From an uncultured Candidatus Poseidoniales archaeon (GTDB lineage Archaea > Thermoplasmatota > Poseidoniia > Poseidoniales > Thalassarchaeaceae): a stretch of DNA of 42,321 bases. The notes beneath the pieces were generated by a model, which ran no database searches, had not been told where the DNA came from, and saw nothing but the letters and a program-made list of their open reading frames with translations. Each line of letters begins with the position of its first letter. Position 1 is the stretch's first letter. The position numbers and the translations under genes are program-made. Positions 17,857 to 27,381 of this stretch are shown piece by piece. The stretch is from NCBI GenBank assembly GCA_902593945.1, contig CACJKA010000011.1:1-42321 (forward strand), in the 5' to 3' direction.

Positions 17857-19872
17857 TTATTCTTCAATTCTAAGCATTACTTCACATCCTGAACATTGTA
17901 TTCTTAGCGGCCTAACTTTCGATTCGACGGGATTACTTGTACCACAAGCTGGACATTCAATTCTAGGTGATTTATTCTTCCTACCTCTTTCTCTATTCGA
18001 TTTAGGAGATACAAGTGAAATCGGGAATACCAATAAAATACTGGAGGCTACAATTGCAAGAACTATTTGCATTGGCATACCTAATACATAAATTACCAAA
18101 GATAATCCTCCTAATGATATAACTGAAATTAGAGCAGGCACACTACTCCTATTCCTAGTTAAGAATAACCCCATTCCTATTGCTATACACAATGCAAAAA
18201 CACACAGCATTGCGGAAATTAGAGGGCTAAATGCCATATTCCCTGAAGGAAGAAATTCTACTCTAAAATTTTCATCTATATCCAAATTTTGTTGATTAAT
18301 TTTTATCGACTCTAAGAATATCCATCTTCGATGTTCGAAATCAATATTCTCTGCAGAAACAGGACCCAATCCTGCCAACATGGATGTTTTAATTTCTAAA
18401 TCTACATTCACCTCATCCCAGTAATTATTTGAAGGGTTACGAATAAAATTCTCAATCAATAATTGTCTTTCATTCTCAATCACAGAGTATGATGTTTCAA
18501 TCTTAATGGTTATCTTTTCTGCTGCAAAAGATCTCGTTCCCCCCATATCTATTTGATATTCAGTAGGGCCTAAATCAACAGGATTTATTCCAATAATTGA
18601 TTCAATATCTAAGGATAATCCATTTTGCATAAATGAACGCATGTCAGATGAAGAGCCAGTAATATGCGACGTCAGTGCCAGTAATTCATCGTCATCCACC
18701 TTTCCATTATTTCTATGAGATGTTGCAACTGAATCGGAATAAGAATTCAAGTTCTTCCACCAACTATTCGAATCTAAACTAGAGTTGCCAATATTGTCCA
18801 TTCCCCATCTCATCCACTGAGACATAGCACTGTCAAAAGAAATTTCAATTTTCTTTTCTATATAATCTCCTTCAAATTCAATGTCAATTTCAACACTGAT
18901 TTCCGAACCGCTGTCTCTTAGAGGTTCAGATGAGGGGTAATAACTGCCTCCGCCTCCATTTTCATCATCAACATCTATGTTGTGATTCTTCGATGCTGAG
19001 ATTTCTAAACCAGATTGGGGCGATAGAATGAAGTCTGTAGAATAAGTTCCACTTTCAGTTCCTTCAGGCATTTCCCAAACAAAAGTCACTTCAACTCCTG
19101 ATTCTAGGGGGGTTGCAATTGGGCTTAGAGTCAGAGGAGTTCCTTGTAGATTGAAACTTCCACTAGATAGAGACCACATTTCTCCTCCAAATCCTGAATT
19201 CAGAACTATTGGGAAATATACAAGTCCAGACGTCACACTGGCCTCTTTTATTTTGATATCAACTAGCGGCATCTTTCCTGTTACCTTCCCTAAAGAATCT
19301 TCAGAACCCCATTTAAACGTCAAACCTGCTTCTTGAGTAGGGTTCGAGAAAAGTAGACTATTTACGGAAAGTGAAACTTCTAATTTATCACCTTCATTTA
19401 CTGAACCTGAAGAAACTTGTACTGTGATTTCTAGATTTCCTTCAGCGTTTAGAAAAGGCTCTACTCCGTTAAGTCCCGAATCTCCTGAGTAAAATGAACC
19501 ACCTATTCTAATATCTAATGTGGCATTAATTGTAACTCCAGCTGCTCCTTCAACTAAGTAAGGTATAGTAAAGGCCCAAGTGTCCGTCGGATAATCTCCT
19601 TCAGTTCCCCAAATAATTTCCCATGCTCCAACTTCAACTTCTCCTTGTTGCCATGCTGTTACAGTTGCTTCTTGTTCATCTGAAAGTTCATTTTCAAATG
19701 GTGAAAGCTTACCATTAGAAGACTCATCTAATAAAAACAGGTCAAAACTCGTATCACTACAGCAAGATGTATCTTCGCTTCCGGTATCTTGAGCGTATGC
19801 GGGTGTGGTGAAAAAAGAAACCAACAATAGCCCTACTATGGCCAAGGACCTAGTGGCCAAGCGCCCGTTCAT
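17857..19872 (-). CDS. Secreted/membrane protein with extracellular beta domains, three TM helices and a cytoplasmic zinc ribbon
   Basis: This 671-residue protein has a clear signal peptide (hydrophobic residues ~9-24, then TPAYA as the cleavage site). About 520 residues of Ser/Gly/Glu-rich beta-type extracellular sequence follow, with no recognised enzyme motif. Three hydrophobic helices come next at ~548-570, 578-596 and 598-622. A basic KSNRERGRKNKSPR linker leads to a C-terminal zinc ribbon (~638-671) with CPACG and CSGCE pairs. This layout would let an outside signal or structure be coupled to an inside zinc-binding module. It is the last gene of a minus-strand run after glutamyl-tRNA synthetase, 80 bp away. 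Function unknown. Confidence 0.75.
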   Translation of the reverse strand: MNGRLATRSLAIVGLLLVSFFTTPAYAQDTGSEDTSCCSDTSFDLFLLDESSNGKLSPFENELSDEQEATVTAWQQGEVEVGAWEIIWGTEGDYPTDTWAFTIPYLVEGAAGVTINATLDIRIGGSFYSGDSGLNGVEPFLNAEGNLEITVQVSSGSVNEGDKLEVSLSVNSLLFSNPTQEAGLTFKWGSEDSLGKVTGKMPLVDIKIKEASVTSGLVYFPIVLNSGFGGEMWSLSSGSFNLQGTPLTLSPIATPLESGVEVTFVWEMPEGTESGTYSTDFILSPQSGLEISASKNHNIDVDDENGGGGSYYPSSEPLRDSGSEISVEIDIEFEGDYIEKKIEISFDSAMSQWMRWGMDNIGNSSLDSNSWWKNLNSYSDSVATSHRNNGKVDDDELLALTSHITGSSSDMRSFMQNGLSLDIESIIGINPVDLGPTEYQIDMGGTRSFAAEKITIKIETSYSVIENERQLLIENFIRNPSNNYWDEVNVDLEIKTSMLAGLGPVSAENIDFEHRRWIFLESIKINQQNLDIDENFRVEFLPSGNMAFSPLISAMLCVFALCIAIGMGLFLTRNRSSVPALISVISLGGLSLVIYVLGMPMQIVLAIVASSILLVFPISLVSPKSNRERGRKNKSPRIECPACGTSNPVESKVRPLRIQCSGCEVMLRIEE

Positions 19873-19952
19873 GAACTACCGTGGTTGACTTATTAGACTT
19901 CAATGCGACGCTTAATAGATGCAAATTACATCACTTTGACCTTATTAGTTAC

Positions 19953-21719
19953 TTATCCATGTAACCAAAGTAGTTTGACCACATCATCATTATTAGATTC
20001 AATTTTGGCATATCCTACTCTTTCTAATTGTACAATACTATTTTTCATTATTTCAATATCTTCCATCATACCTTCTTGGATAATTATTTCATTACCCTTT
20101 GGAATAGTCAGAATTGCTTTTTTGGCTATTGTTTTTGGAAGCCAATGTATGATTTTTCTTTTATCTGTTCGATCAATTGATTGAATAATCCCAACAGAAT
20201 CTTGAATTTCAACATCTGCAAAATCCTTCAAGCGAATTTCATTAGCTCCCAAATCTGTAGATTCAATGTATATATCCAAATCTTCTAAATCCCATTCTCT
20301 ATGCCCCTTAATTTCATTTAATGGATGTTTATTAAGAACTAATTTTCTTTCGATTTCAACATTATTTTCATCTAATCTAATTATCTGTGGGTTTCTGACA
20401 AAAACTCTTCTTTCACACTTTGAATCAATCTTACTTGAGTTGAATGACTCTATTGTCTGTAGAGAAACTGAAATATCTTTTTGCGTCAAACCAAGATCTA
20501 TCCAAAAATCTCTCATAGCGTCGGAATCAAAACCTCTTCTCCGAAGAGCCCTAAGAGTTGGCAATCTAGGATCGTCCCAACCCGAATAATTCTTATTTTC
20601 TATTTCTCCCCTCATGCCTGATGTAGAAAAACTTCCAAATTCATGAATCTTAACTCTACCCCAATACAAGGTCTCTGGATATTCCCATCCAAAATGATTG
20701 TACAGTAGAGTTTGTTTCCTAGTAGAATCCATCAAATCCTTTCCTCTAATGATATGGGTGACACCTTGTTCGTAGTCTTCTATTGCACTTTGGAAGTCTA
20801 ACAAAGGCCAAACTTTGTATTTGTCTCCGACCATCGGGTGAGGTGTATGCTGTATCCTTAACGCTGGCCAATCTCTAAGTGCTGGATTTGGAAGATTCAT
20901 GTCTGTTTTTACTCTTACAACAGCCATACCCTCACTAAGCAATCCACTAATCATTTCGTTCCAATCTGAAAGGTTTTCTTTAGGATCTTTCATCCTACAA
21001 GGACATTCTTTGGAATTATCTCTTAATTTTTTAAAATTCTCTGCAGAACATTTACAGACGTAACCAAATCCTTCATTCAACATTTTTTTAGCATATTTCA
21101 TGTAAATTTCCATTCTCTCAGATGCTCTTACTATTATATCCGGCTCTTTTCCAGTTAACCATTTGTAATCTTCTTCAATCCAGGTATATGCATCTCGTAG
21201 TGGAGGTTTGACTTTAGAATCAGTATCGTCAAACCTTAGTACGACCTTTCCATCATAATTTTTAGCATATTCTGAGTTAATTGTCACCCCTCTAGCATGA
21301 CCCAATGTTAGAGGGCCGTTGGGATTCGGAGCAAATCTCAAAACCACATTTCCATTAACTGCATTCGGCAGGTCTTTCAAACCGGTCTTTTTCACTTGTT
21401 TTTGCCTATTTAAAGCCTCAGGACTGATGCTTTCTAATAATTCACGAACTTCAGTAATTCCTTTATTTTGAGCCATTTCATTGGCATCATTTACTTCAAT
21501 TTCGACTAATTGTTTGAGTTCTCTAGCTTTACTTCTTAGATCAGGTCTTTCTCCAAGTATTCTTCCTAGTACTGAACCGGATTGTCCCGCGCCATCATAT
21601 TCGACAGCATTTTGCAGAGCATATTTTCTGACAATATTTATGATTTCAGAATCCCAATCTACCGCATCAGCCATATTATCGTCCTCACCACTAGACTTCC
21701 CCATTTCACTATTTACCAA
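19953..21719 (-). CDS. gltX: Glutamyl-tRNA synthetase (archaeal type)
   Basis: This 588-residue class I synthetase charges tRNA-Glu. The nucleotide-binding HIGH-like element is RFAPNPNGPLTLGHARG at ~128-144. The KMSKS-equivalent loop is FSTSGMRGEI at ~364, in the lysine-poor form (LSTSG) normal for archaeal GluRS. YSGWDDPRLPTLRALRRRGF follows, as expected in archaeal/eukaryotic GluRS/GlnRS. A CKCS...CPC cysteine cluster lies at ~238-257, a likely zinc site. The C-terminal half is the beta-barrel anticodon-binding type (class Ib), not the bacterial helical cage. The N-terminal ~120 residues match the usual archaeal extension. The start at 21719 overlaps the rnhB stop by 7 bp; Met6 is an alternative. 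Confidence 0.93.
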   Translation of the reverse strand: MVNSEMGKSSGEDDNMADAVDWDSEIINIVRKYALQNAVEYDGAGQSGSVLGRILGERPDLRSKARELKQLVEIEVNDANEMAQNKGITEVRELLESISPEALNRQKQVKKTGLKDLPNAVNGNVVLRFAPNPNGPLTLGHARGVTINSEYAKNYDGKVVLRFDDTDSKVKPPLRDAYTWIEEDYKWLTGKEPDIIVRASERMEIYMKYAKKMLNEGFGYVCKCSAENFKKLRDNSKECPCRMKDPKENLSDWNEMISGLLSEGMAVVRVKTDMNLPNPALRDWPALRIQHTPHPMVGDKYKVWPLLDFQSAIEDYEQGVTHIIRGKDLMDSTRKQTLLYNHFGWEYPETLYWGRVKIHEFGSFSTSGMRGEIENKNYSGWDDPRLPTLRALRRRGFDSDAMRDFWIDLGLTQKDISVSLQTIESFNSSKIDSKCERRVFVRNPQIIRLDENNVEIERKLVLNKHPLNEIKGHREWDLEDLDIYIESTDLGANEIRLKDFADVEIQDSVGIIQSIDRTDKRKIIHWLPKTIAKKAILTIPKGNEIIIQEGMMEDIEIMKNSIVQLERVGYAKIESNNDDVVKLLWLHG

Positions 21720-22441
21720 TCACTAATTGATGATTGTTTACTATTTCCCTCTATCTCCTCTCTTTTTGGAATAGGCCCCCCATTCTCTTTTGCCCAAATA
21801 TTTTCTATTGTTGCCCAGGACCATCTCAAATATTTATTTGGATACTCTTCCTTTATCAGATTCCTAATTGCAACTCTAGTTTTCGGGTCAGATGGATACC
21901 CACTACCTATATCCAGATTAAGTAATTGACCTATTTTTTTAATTTCATTATCTCTATGAACTTTAGCAAGAATACTTGCGGCACCAACCAATATATTCTC
22001 TAGATCCATTTTATGCTTTGATTCGATAGTCCATTGGCTCCAATCTTGACCTAATGATTCTTTAACTCGATTACCGAATCTTTGTTCATTGACATCACAT
22101 GCATCTAAGTATATTTTTCCATTATATTTCTCGATATTTGTATTGATAATTGCTTCTTTGAATAATTCTACTTCTAAATTATTCAGATTAGTTCGGTCTC
22201 TTTCTTTATCTATCCTGCAAGCGCTGCAAGTAATCAATCCTACTTTCCAATTCCTTTTTTCAACCTCTGAATATATTTTCTCTGCTAAGTACTCTCTCTT
22301 TTTTCTGGTTAGTGATTTAGAATCTTTAGCGCCAATATTTGTTAAAAATCCTATGTCCGTAGTCGGAATGCCCAAAGCGCAAACAACAAGTGGCCCTATA
22401 GCGGGCCCTCTTCCTGCTTCATCAACTCCTAATTGGTACAT
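21713..22441 (-). CDS. rnhB: Ribonuclease HII
   Basis: A 242-residue type 2 RNase H, which nicks RNA-DNA hybrids and single embedded ribonucleotides. The N-terminal GVDEAGRGPAIGPLVV motif supplies the first Asp and Glu, YLDACDVN at ~111-118 the second Asp, and AASILAKVHRD the last acidic residue. GSGYPSDPKT follows, as in all RNase HII proteins. Length is typical for archaea (200-240). The start codon at 22441-22439 touches the stop of the upstream SGNH protein gene (22444-22442) with no gap, and its end overlaps gltX, pointing to one transcript. Confidence 0.95.
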   Translation of the reverse strand: MYQLGVDEAGRGPAIGPLVVCALGIPTTDIGFLTNIGAKDSKSLTRKKREYLAEKIYSEVEKRNWKVGLITCSACRIDKERDRTNLNNLEVELFKEAIINTNIEKYNGKIYLDACDVNEQRFGNRVKESLGQDWSQWTIESKHKMDLENILVGAASILAKVHRDNEIKKIGQLLNLDIGSGYPSDPKTRVAIRNLIKEEYPNKYLRWSWATIENIWAKENGGPIPKREEIEGNSKQSSISDW

Positions 22442-25330
22442 TTATTCCTCTTTTTTCGCTCGACCTAATTTTGAGAATCTTGACTCAAAATCATCGTTAT
22501 CCAGATTTGAATTTTGTGGATGTATTTCTTTATCGTTAGTGATATCATCTGCTAACTCTACTATGTCTTCTAGTGCGTCCTCGGTCATTGCTTTATCTAG
22601 AGAATTACTAGCAACTTTAATGTCATATTTAGAAGGAGAATCTTTCATATTTTGTACCTTCTCCTTAGACTTACTCATAAAATCAGATTCAAATCCCTTA
22701 GAATCTATAGTTTCACTCTCAACAAAAATTTTCGGTTCTGATTTCTTAATGAATTTTGACATCCACTCGCCCGCAGTTTCACCCCCCTCTTCCACAGGTA
22801 ATCCTAGCCTTTTCCTATCCTGTTCCAGTCTATATTGTATTGCCTTCACCACTCCTATGCTTCCGAATATTATTACAACTAGACTAATAATGACTGTCTG
22901 CCAAACTCTGAAGAATTCAATAATTGCTGAATCCCTATCTTCATTATTTTCGTCATCTGCTTCCTGTTTAAACAAGTCTTTATCTTCAGTAATGCTGTTT
23001 TCAAAAATTATTCTAGGATCTCTAATTGATCTTGCTTCAATTGATAGTGTTGGGCCTTCAACAAAAAACATAGTTTGAGAAATTTCATCATAAGAAATAT
23101 TCATCCATGCTGTAAAATTAATTGTTTGACCTATTTCTACGTCTAATACTTCAAATGAACGCGGATTAGGTGAATTTTGTTCTTCAGCCTCGGGCGGTAA
23201 TTCAAGTTCAAAGTCAGTGAAAATATTACAATCTAAGTTAACTACTAAACCGTCATTAATATTCCCAATATTTTCCATTGTCCATCGTGCAGAAATGTTC
23301 ACAGTTCTTTCATCATAATTATAATCATGAACATATACTTCATCAATCAAATTCCAACTAAAATAATCTCCAACAACTACTTCGAAACTAATTGTCTCTG
23401 GATTCCATCCATCTACCCATAATTCGACAACTATTTCTGTAGATTCTCCCGAAAGAACTCCTTCCTCTACTGATACATTAAGATAAATTTGATTTTTAAT
23501 CTGTCCCGAATCTAAATTAATATTATTTTGACTAATTTCAAGATTGACCCAATCTGGAGTTTCTTTGATTCTTAATTCAAAATCATATGGAATATCGCCA
23601 GTATTTTCTACAATTAATTCTGTTCGGCAACTATCTCCAGGTTTAGTCTCGAATTGACAGTCTATATTATTCAATTCTAAGTTACCGCCAGATCTTGGAA
23701 CAATATTTACTCTCTGTATGACATTAACAGCTTCATCTGGAATTGCTGTACTCCATACTTTTATTTCAAAGAATATTGTGCCTGTTATTAGATATGGCGA
23801 CTGAATCTGAAATCTAATTTTCCCGGTTTCATTAGGCCACATTGCATTCAATTCCATTTTATCTTGTATGAATACATTCCAATCTTCTAATGCAAATGCT
23901 TGCGAAAAATCTCCTAATGCACTTCCATTCTCATTAACAGGCCTTACACTTACTGCAATATCTCTTTGAGTATTGCCCAAGTTTCTAGCAGTCATCTCAA
24001 TCGTTGCAACATCATATGGTGAAATAGAGTAAGTCCCTCCTCCATTTACAATTTCAACTCCATGGAAGTAGCCATATCTCATTGAAAAATTATACCAATC
24101 ACTACTCCCTGTAATGTTAGAATTTATTTCCATTGAGAATTGATGTAAAGAATTTGCCAGAGGCATACCATTTTCAGCCATAGGAGCGGTAATCGAGAAT
24201 TCAGTCCATTCGGTAGCGTCCGATAGAATTTGAAAATCAAACCCATTTGATGCATCTGCGGAGTATTCCCAATCAATTATCCAATTATCTGGCCCATTAA
24301 TCTTAATGTTCACTATGTCATTAAATTCAGCTAGATTTGAATAATTTACATTTAAATTAATTAGAGCACCTGGGTCAATAGCGAAAACTGAACCTGAATC
24401 CGGTCCAAATTCTACTCCTGGGCCATCTTCAATTTCAAATGGATATAGATAATCTGGAGTATTATTGAAAACCGTATCTGCCGCAGCTTCTTGTAATTCC
24501 AAAGCTCTTTCAGATGAGATCCCAGATGGGAAGTTTTCTCCAACTGGAGAATTCCCAGTAATTACCGCATATAATACACAAGATGTTAGATAAGTTCCAT
24601 CTATAGAAGGATGTGAACCATCTGAGTAGAGATTTGAAAACGAGTTTTCGCCTTGTGAAGGGTCAACTCCTGTTTCATTAACTTGATTGTATATGTTTTT
24701 GAATGCGAGTCCTGCGGGTGCCAAAAATACAGGTTTCTCGATACTAGTTGAATTTTCAAGATACATTTCATAACCTTGCTGAAGATGTAGTTGCATTGTC
24801 AAATAATCTGGATTTCTTAGGGGGTTATTCGTATCTCCATCTTTCCGACCCCATGTCATGAGTAGAATCGTCTCCCCTCCTTCTGAAGTTATTCTTTCAT
24901 TTAGGTCTTGAACAGCTTCTTTACTATCGATCCAAAACTCAGAACTAGTTGGAAATGATGGAACTTGACTTTGGTCTTGTAGAATTACATAGTCATGGCC
25001 TTCGGAAAGTTTTAGGTTCAATTCACTATTTTGTTGGTTTGCATCCTCAGAATGATCAGATAACTTCATCCCTCCTCCTGTAACTGACTCAACATCTGAA
25101 TTTTCTCCTGAAACATCCAAGATACTTTCAAGTCTAATATTTAGATCATTATGGCTAGTGTAAGAGTTTCCAACTAATAATATGTCCAAAATTATTGTAT
25201 CCTCATGACCCTGCTCATGATCTTTTGTAATTGTATTCATTTGATAATTTAACTTACTTGAATCAGTAAAACTCCCTACTTGTATTAAGATTAAGGACGC
25301 AATAAACACTGCCGCGAAACCTCTCTTCAT
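22442..25330 (-). CDS. Membrane-anchored surface protein with an N-terminal SGNH hydrolase-like (DUF4886-type) domain
   Basis: This 962-residue protein begins with a signal peptide (KRGFAAVFIASLILIQVGS). Residues ~48-290 read as an SGNH/GDSL-type hydrolase of the DUF4886 kind: block I LLVGNSYTSH with nucleophile Ser56, a glycine block (TGGGMKLSDH), VILQDQSQVPS, and the final SDGSHPS with Asp237 and His240. Beta-sandwich, CARDB/NEW3-like repeats follow (~320-800), rich in conserved Trp and Asn. A single transmembrane helix lies at ~815-836 (VIISLVVIIFGSIGVV), with a charged ~125-residue cytoplasmic tail. SGNH enzymes remove acyl or acetyl groups, often from sugars, so acting on envelope or algal polysaccharide is plausible but unproven. 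It heads the rnhB-gltX run. Confidence 0.8.
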   Translation of the reverse strand: MKRGFAAVFIASLILIQVGSFTDSSKLNYQMNTITKDHEQGHEDTIILDILLVGNSYTSHNDLNIRLESILDVSGENSDVESVTGGGMKLSDHSEDANQQNSELNLKLSEGHDYVILQDQSQVPSFPTSSEFWIDSKEAVQDLNERITSEGGETILLMTWGRKDGDTNNPLRNPDYLTMQLHLQQGYEMYLENSTSIEKPVFLAPAGLAFKNIYNQVNETGVDPSQGENSFSNLYSDGSHPSIDGTYLTSCVLYAVITGNSPVGENFPSGISSERALELQEAAADTVFNNTPDYLYPFEIEDGPGVEFGPDSGSVFAIDPGALINLNVNYSNLAEFNDIVNIKINGPDNWIIDWEYSADASNGFDFQILSDATEWTEFSITAPMAENGMPLANSLHQFSMEINSNITGSSDWYNFSMRYGYFHGVEIVNGGGTYSISPYDVATIEMTARNLGNTQRDIAVSVRPVNENGSALGDFSQAFALEDWNVFIQDKMELNAMWPNETGKIRFQIQSPYLITGTIFFEIKVWSTAIPDEAVNVIQRVNIVPRSGGNLELNNIDCQFETKPGDSCRTELIVENTGDIPYDFELRIKETPDWVNLEISQNNINLDSGQIKNQIYLNVSVEEGVLSGESTEIVVELWVDGWNPETISFEVVVGDYFSWNLIDEVYVHDYNYDERTVNISARWTMENIGNINDGLVVNLDCNIFTDFELELPPEAEEQNSPNPRSFEVLDVEIGQTINFTAWMNISYDEISQTMFFVEGPTLSIEARSIRDPRIIFENSITEDKDLFKQEADDENNEDRDSAIIEFFRVWQTVIISLVVIIFGSIGVVKAIQYRLEQDRKRLGLPVEEGGETAGEWMSKFIKKSEPKIFVESETIDSKGFESDFMSKSKEKVQNMKDSPSKYDIKVASNSLDKAMTEDALEDIVELADDITNDKEIHPQNSNLDNDDFESRFSKLGRAKKEE

Positions 25331-25422
25331 ATCACATCCTGAGTGTTCTACTCTTTGATTATCTCCCTGTTTTGTTCAGAAAATGGGGAAGTGTTGAAGT
25401 CCTTAGTCGCTGCTGCCAGTAC

Positions 25423-25611
25423 ATGGCACCGATATGGCCATTCAGAAAGAAATCTTCTGGGAGCAAAAAATCTTCAAAAATTGAAGATAACATAGTAGTC
25501 GAATATGAAAGGGAAGTTAGGAGCGAAAAAAAGGAAGAAAACGACCGTTCACACCTTACAAATAAAACCTTTATTGATGCTATGGAACTACTCTCAGATA
25601 ATAGCGAATGA
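25423..25611 (+). CDS. Small basic/acidic protein, hypothetical
   Basis: A 62-residue ORF from the ATG at 25423 (MAPIWPFRKKSSGSKKSS at its start); an upstream in-frame ATG at 25372 would add 17 residues that look non-coding. The N-terminal third is basic and serine-rich; the rest is acidic and helical (VVEYEREVRSEKKEEN, TFIDAMELLSDNSE). No family is recognised. It fills the space between two divergently and convergently placed genes and ends 7 bp before the pheT stop. Codon use resembles its neighbours, which favours a real gene, but length alone cannot prove it. Confidence 0.45.
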   Translation: MAPIWPFRKKSSGSKKSSKIEDNIVVEYEREVRSEKKEENDRSHLTNKTFIDAMELLSDNSE

Positions 25612-25618
25612 GTGTAAA

Positions 25619-27373
25619 TTAAAGTACAGGGTCAGGTATTGTCCGGCCTAGTGCATCTACATCAAATTCGCCTGCTTGAATCGGAACTTTTAGGCCGAAT
25701 TCAAATGATACGATAGGATCAATTTCGCCTATTTGTCCGACTTCAATGTCATCAATTATTACTTTAGCGCCTCTACCTTTTATCCAAGGGCCATCTTCAT
25801 GATTAATCTCTTCCCATTTTACCTCAGAGAGGTTCGCTCCTAAGTCCCTAAGTAATGCGCTAGCAATACCCTTAGCAGCAGAAAATCCTCCTCCAACTTC
25901 CGCGCAAGCCCACGAAAGACGAGTTTTATTCTCCGAATCCCTAACCACATCTCCTAACTCATGCACTCTTTGAGGCAGTTCATGATGTCTATTTGCTGCT
26001 AAAAGATTCAGTAATGAAGGTAAAATATGCTGCCTTAACATCGTATGTTCGTTAGTTATAGGGTTTGAGATTATTGTACTTTTACTTTCTTCTGCCCACC
26101 TAACTCTTTCAAATTGATCACGTTTATTTGATAGCGTTAAACTTTGAGTTTCTTGTAACCCCAATGAACAAAGACTGGAACTAATTCTTCTATGCAGATC
26201 AGATGAGGGTAGAGGGATTGCATCTAAGTGCACGGTAGATAACTGTTCAGGTAGGTTGTCATAACCATACCCTATTGCAATATCTTCTACAATGTCAACA
26301 GGATGCATGATGTCATTTCTCCATCTTGGCATTGAAATAATATGTTCCTTCTCGCCTACCATACAATCTGCCCATTTCTCAATTTTATCTGGGCCATCAG
26401 TTACAGTTCTAGTTTCGACTAATTCTCCGCCCATTTTTTTGATTGATTCCGCAATTTCTGTTTTGCTTAATTCGACTCCAAGAATATTTTTAATCAATCT
26501 ATCAGGAACGTTGTGATTTTTTGAATCGCCTCTTGGTACACTTAATAATTCTTGATTCCAGTTCTTTATTTGAATAGACTCGATTTCACCTCCTCTTTCT
26601 GCAAGTGATAAACATATCAATAGTAAACAAGCTTCACAAGATCTTTCATCCCATCCCGTCACATCAATGAAAAAATCTCTAGTCTGTTCATTTACAGTAG
26701 TATGGTCTCCATTGATAATAGGAGGGAATGAAAGAACTTTGTTTTCAGAGTCTATAATTACAGGATAATCATCCATATCTGACATAAGATGTGCATATTC
26801 CTTGCCTTTAGGGTGTAATTCCAATATTTCCTCAATACTCATTTCTTTTTCTTCTGCTAATGGAGTGAATTTGTATTCTTTATCTACAGAAATCACTTTG
26901 AATGGGGGACTTAATTGAGACAAATCATGAACTCCAATTGAAGCGAATTTTCTCTTTCTACCTAAAGTCAAATGCAATTTTTCTTGGTGATCCATTAATG
27001 ATTGAATAAAATCATCTTTTTGTTTTAGACTTGCCCCATTATCTACTCCTCTTACAACGGCTCCAAAAATAACAGGGCGTATGTGTTCAAGAGTTTTGTC
27101 AACCTCGACACCTATCTCTCCCTGTTTTATTTCAAGTTCGGGTGAATCGCTAACAGAATTAAGAAAAGCTCTAGCCGCTCTAGAAATAGTCTCATGACTG
27201 AGTAAATCTGTTCTATCTGGAAAAATTTCTATCTCAATCCCTTTACTATCATTTTCTTCTACTACGCAACCTATCGATGGCATCCTTTTTTCCCAATCTT
27301 TTGAATCATATTTTATATCTTTTATTCCGTGAAGATATTCTAAGATACTATGATTAAATTTCAATGTTGGCAT
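25619..27373 (-). CDS. pheT: Phenylalanyl-tRNA synthetase beta subunit (archaeal type)
   Basis: 584 residues from the ATG at 27373 ([14 protein letters not shown]), the normal archaeal start; the frame runs to 27397 but that would extend into the upstream gene. Domains follow archaeal/eukaryotic PheT: an N-terminal segment with [15 protein letters not shown] at ~50, the B3/B4 editing domain with [12 protein letters not shown] at ~220, the B5 domain ([20 protein letters not shown]), and a C-terminal class II-like catalytic-fold domain without catalytic residues. The beta subunit binds tRNA-Phe and edits mischarged tyrosine; catalysis needs PheS, which is not in this window. Only 8 bp separate it from the upstream GXGXG protein gene. 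Confidence 0.92.
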   Translation of the reverse strand: MPTLKFNHSILEYLHGIKDIKYDSKDWEKRMPSIGCVVEENDSKGIEIEIFPDRTDLLSHETISRAARAFLNSVSDSPELEIKQGEIGVEVDKTLEHIRPVIFGAVVRGVDNGASLKQKDDFIQSLMDHQEKLHLTLGRKRKFASIGVHDLSQLSPPFKVISVDKEYKFTPLAEEKEMSIEEILELHPKGKEYAHLMSDMDDYPVIIDSENKVLSFPPIINGDHTTVNEQTRDFFIDVTGWDERSCEACLLLICLSLAERGGEIESIQIKNWNQELLSVPRGDSKNHNVPDRLIKNILGVELSKTEIAESIKKMGGELVETRTVTDGPDKIEKWADCMVGEKEHIISMPRWRNDIMHPVDIVEDIAIGYGYDNLPEQLSTVHLDAIPLPSSDLHRRISSSLCSLGLQETQSLTLSNKRDQFERVRWAEESKSTIISNPITNEHTMLRQHILPSLLNLLAANRHHELPQRVHELGDVVRDSENKTRLSWACAEVGGGFSAAKGIASALLRDLGANLSEVKWEEINHEDGPWIKGRGAKVIIDDIEVGQIGEIDPIVSFEFGLKVPIQAGEFDVDALGRTIPDPVL

Positions 27374-27381
27374 AATATCAC

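Noticed and set aside
22089-23078. 329-codon open frame on the plus strand
   Set aside because: It lies antisense to rnhB and the SGNH protein gene, is a low-complexity Ser/Leu/Ile sequence without any domain, and spans the junction of two well-supported genes.
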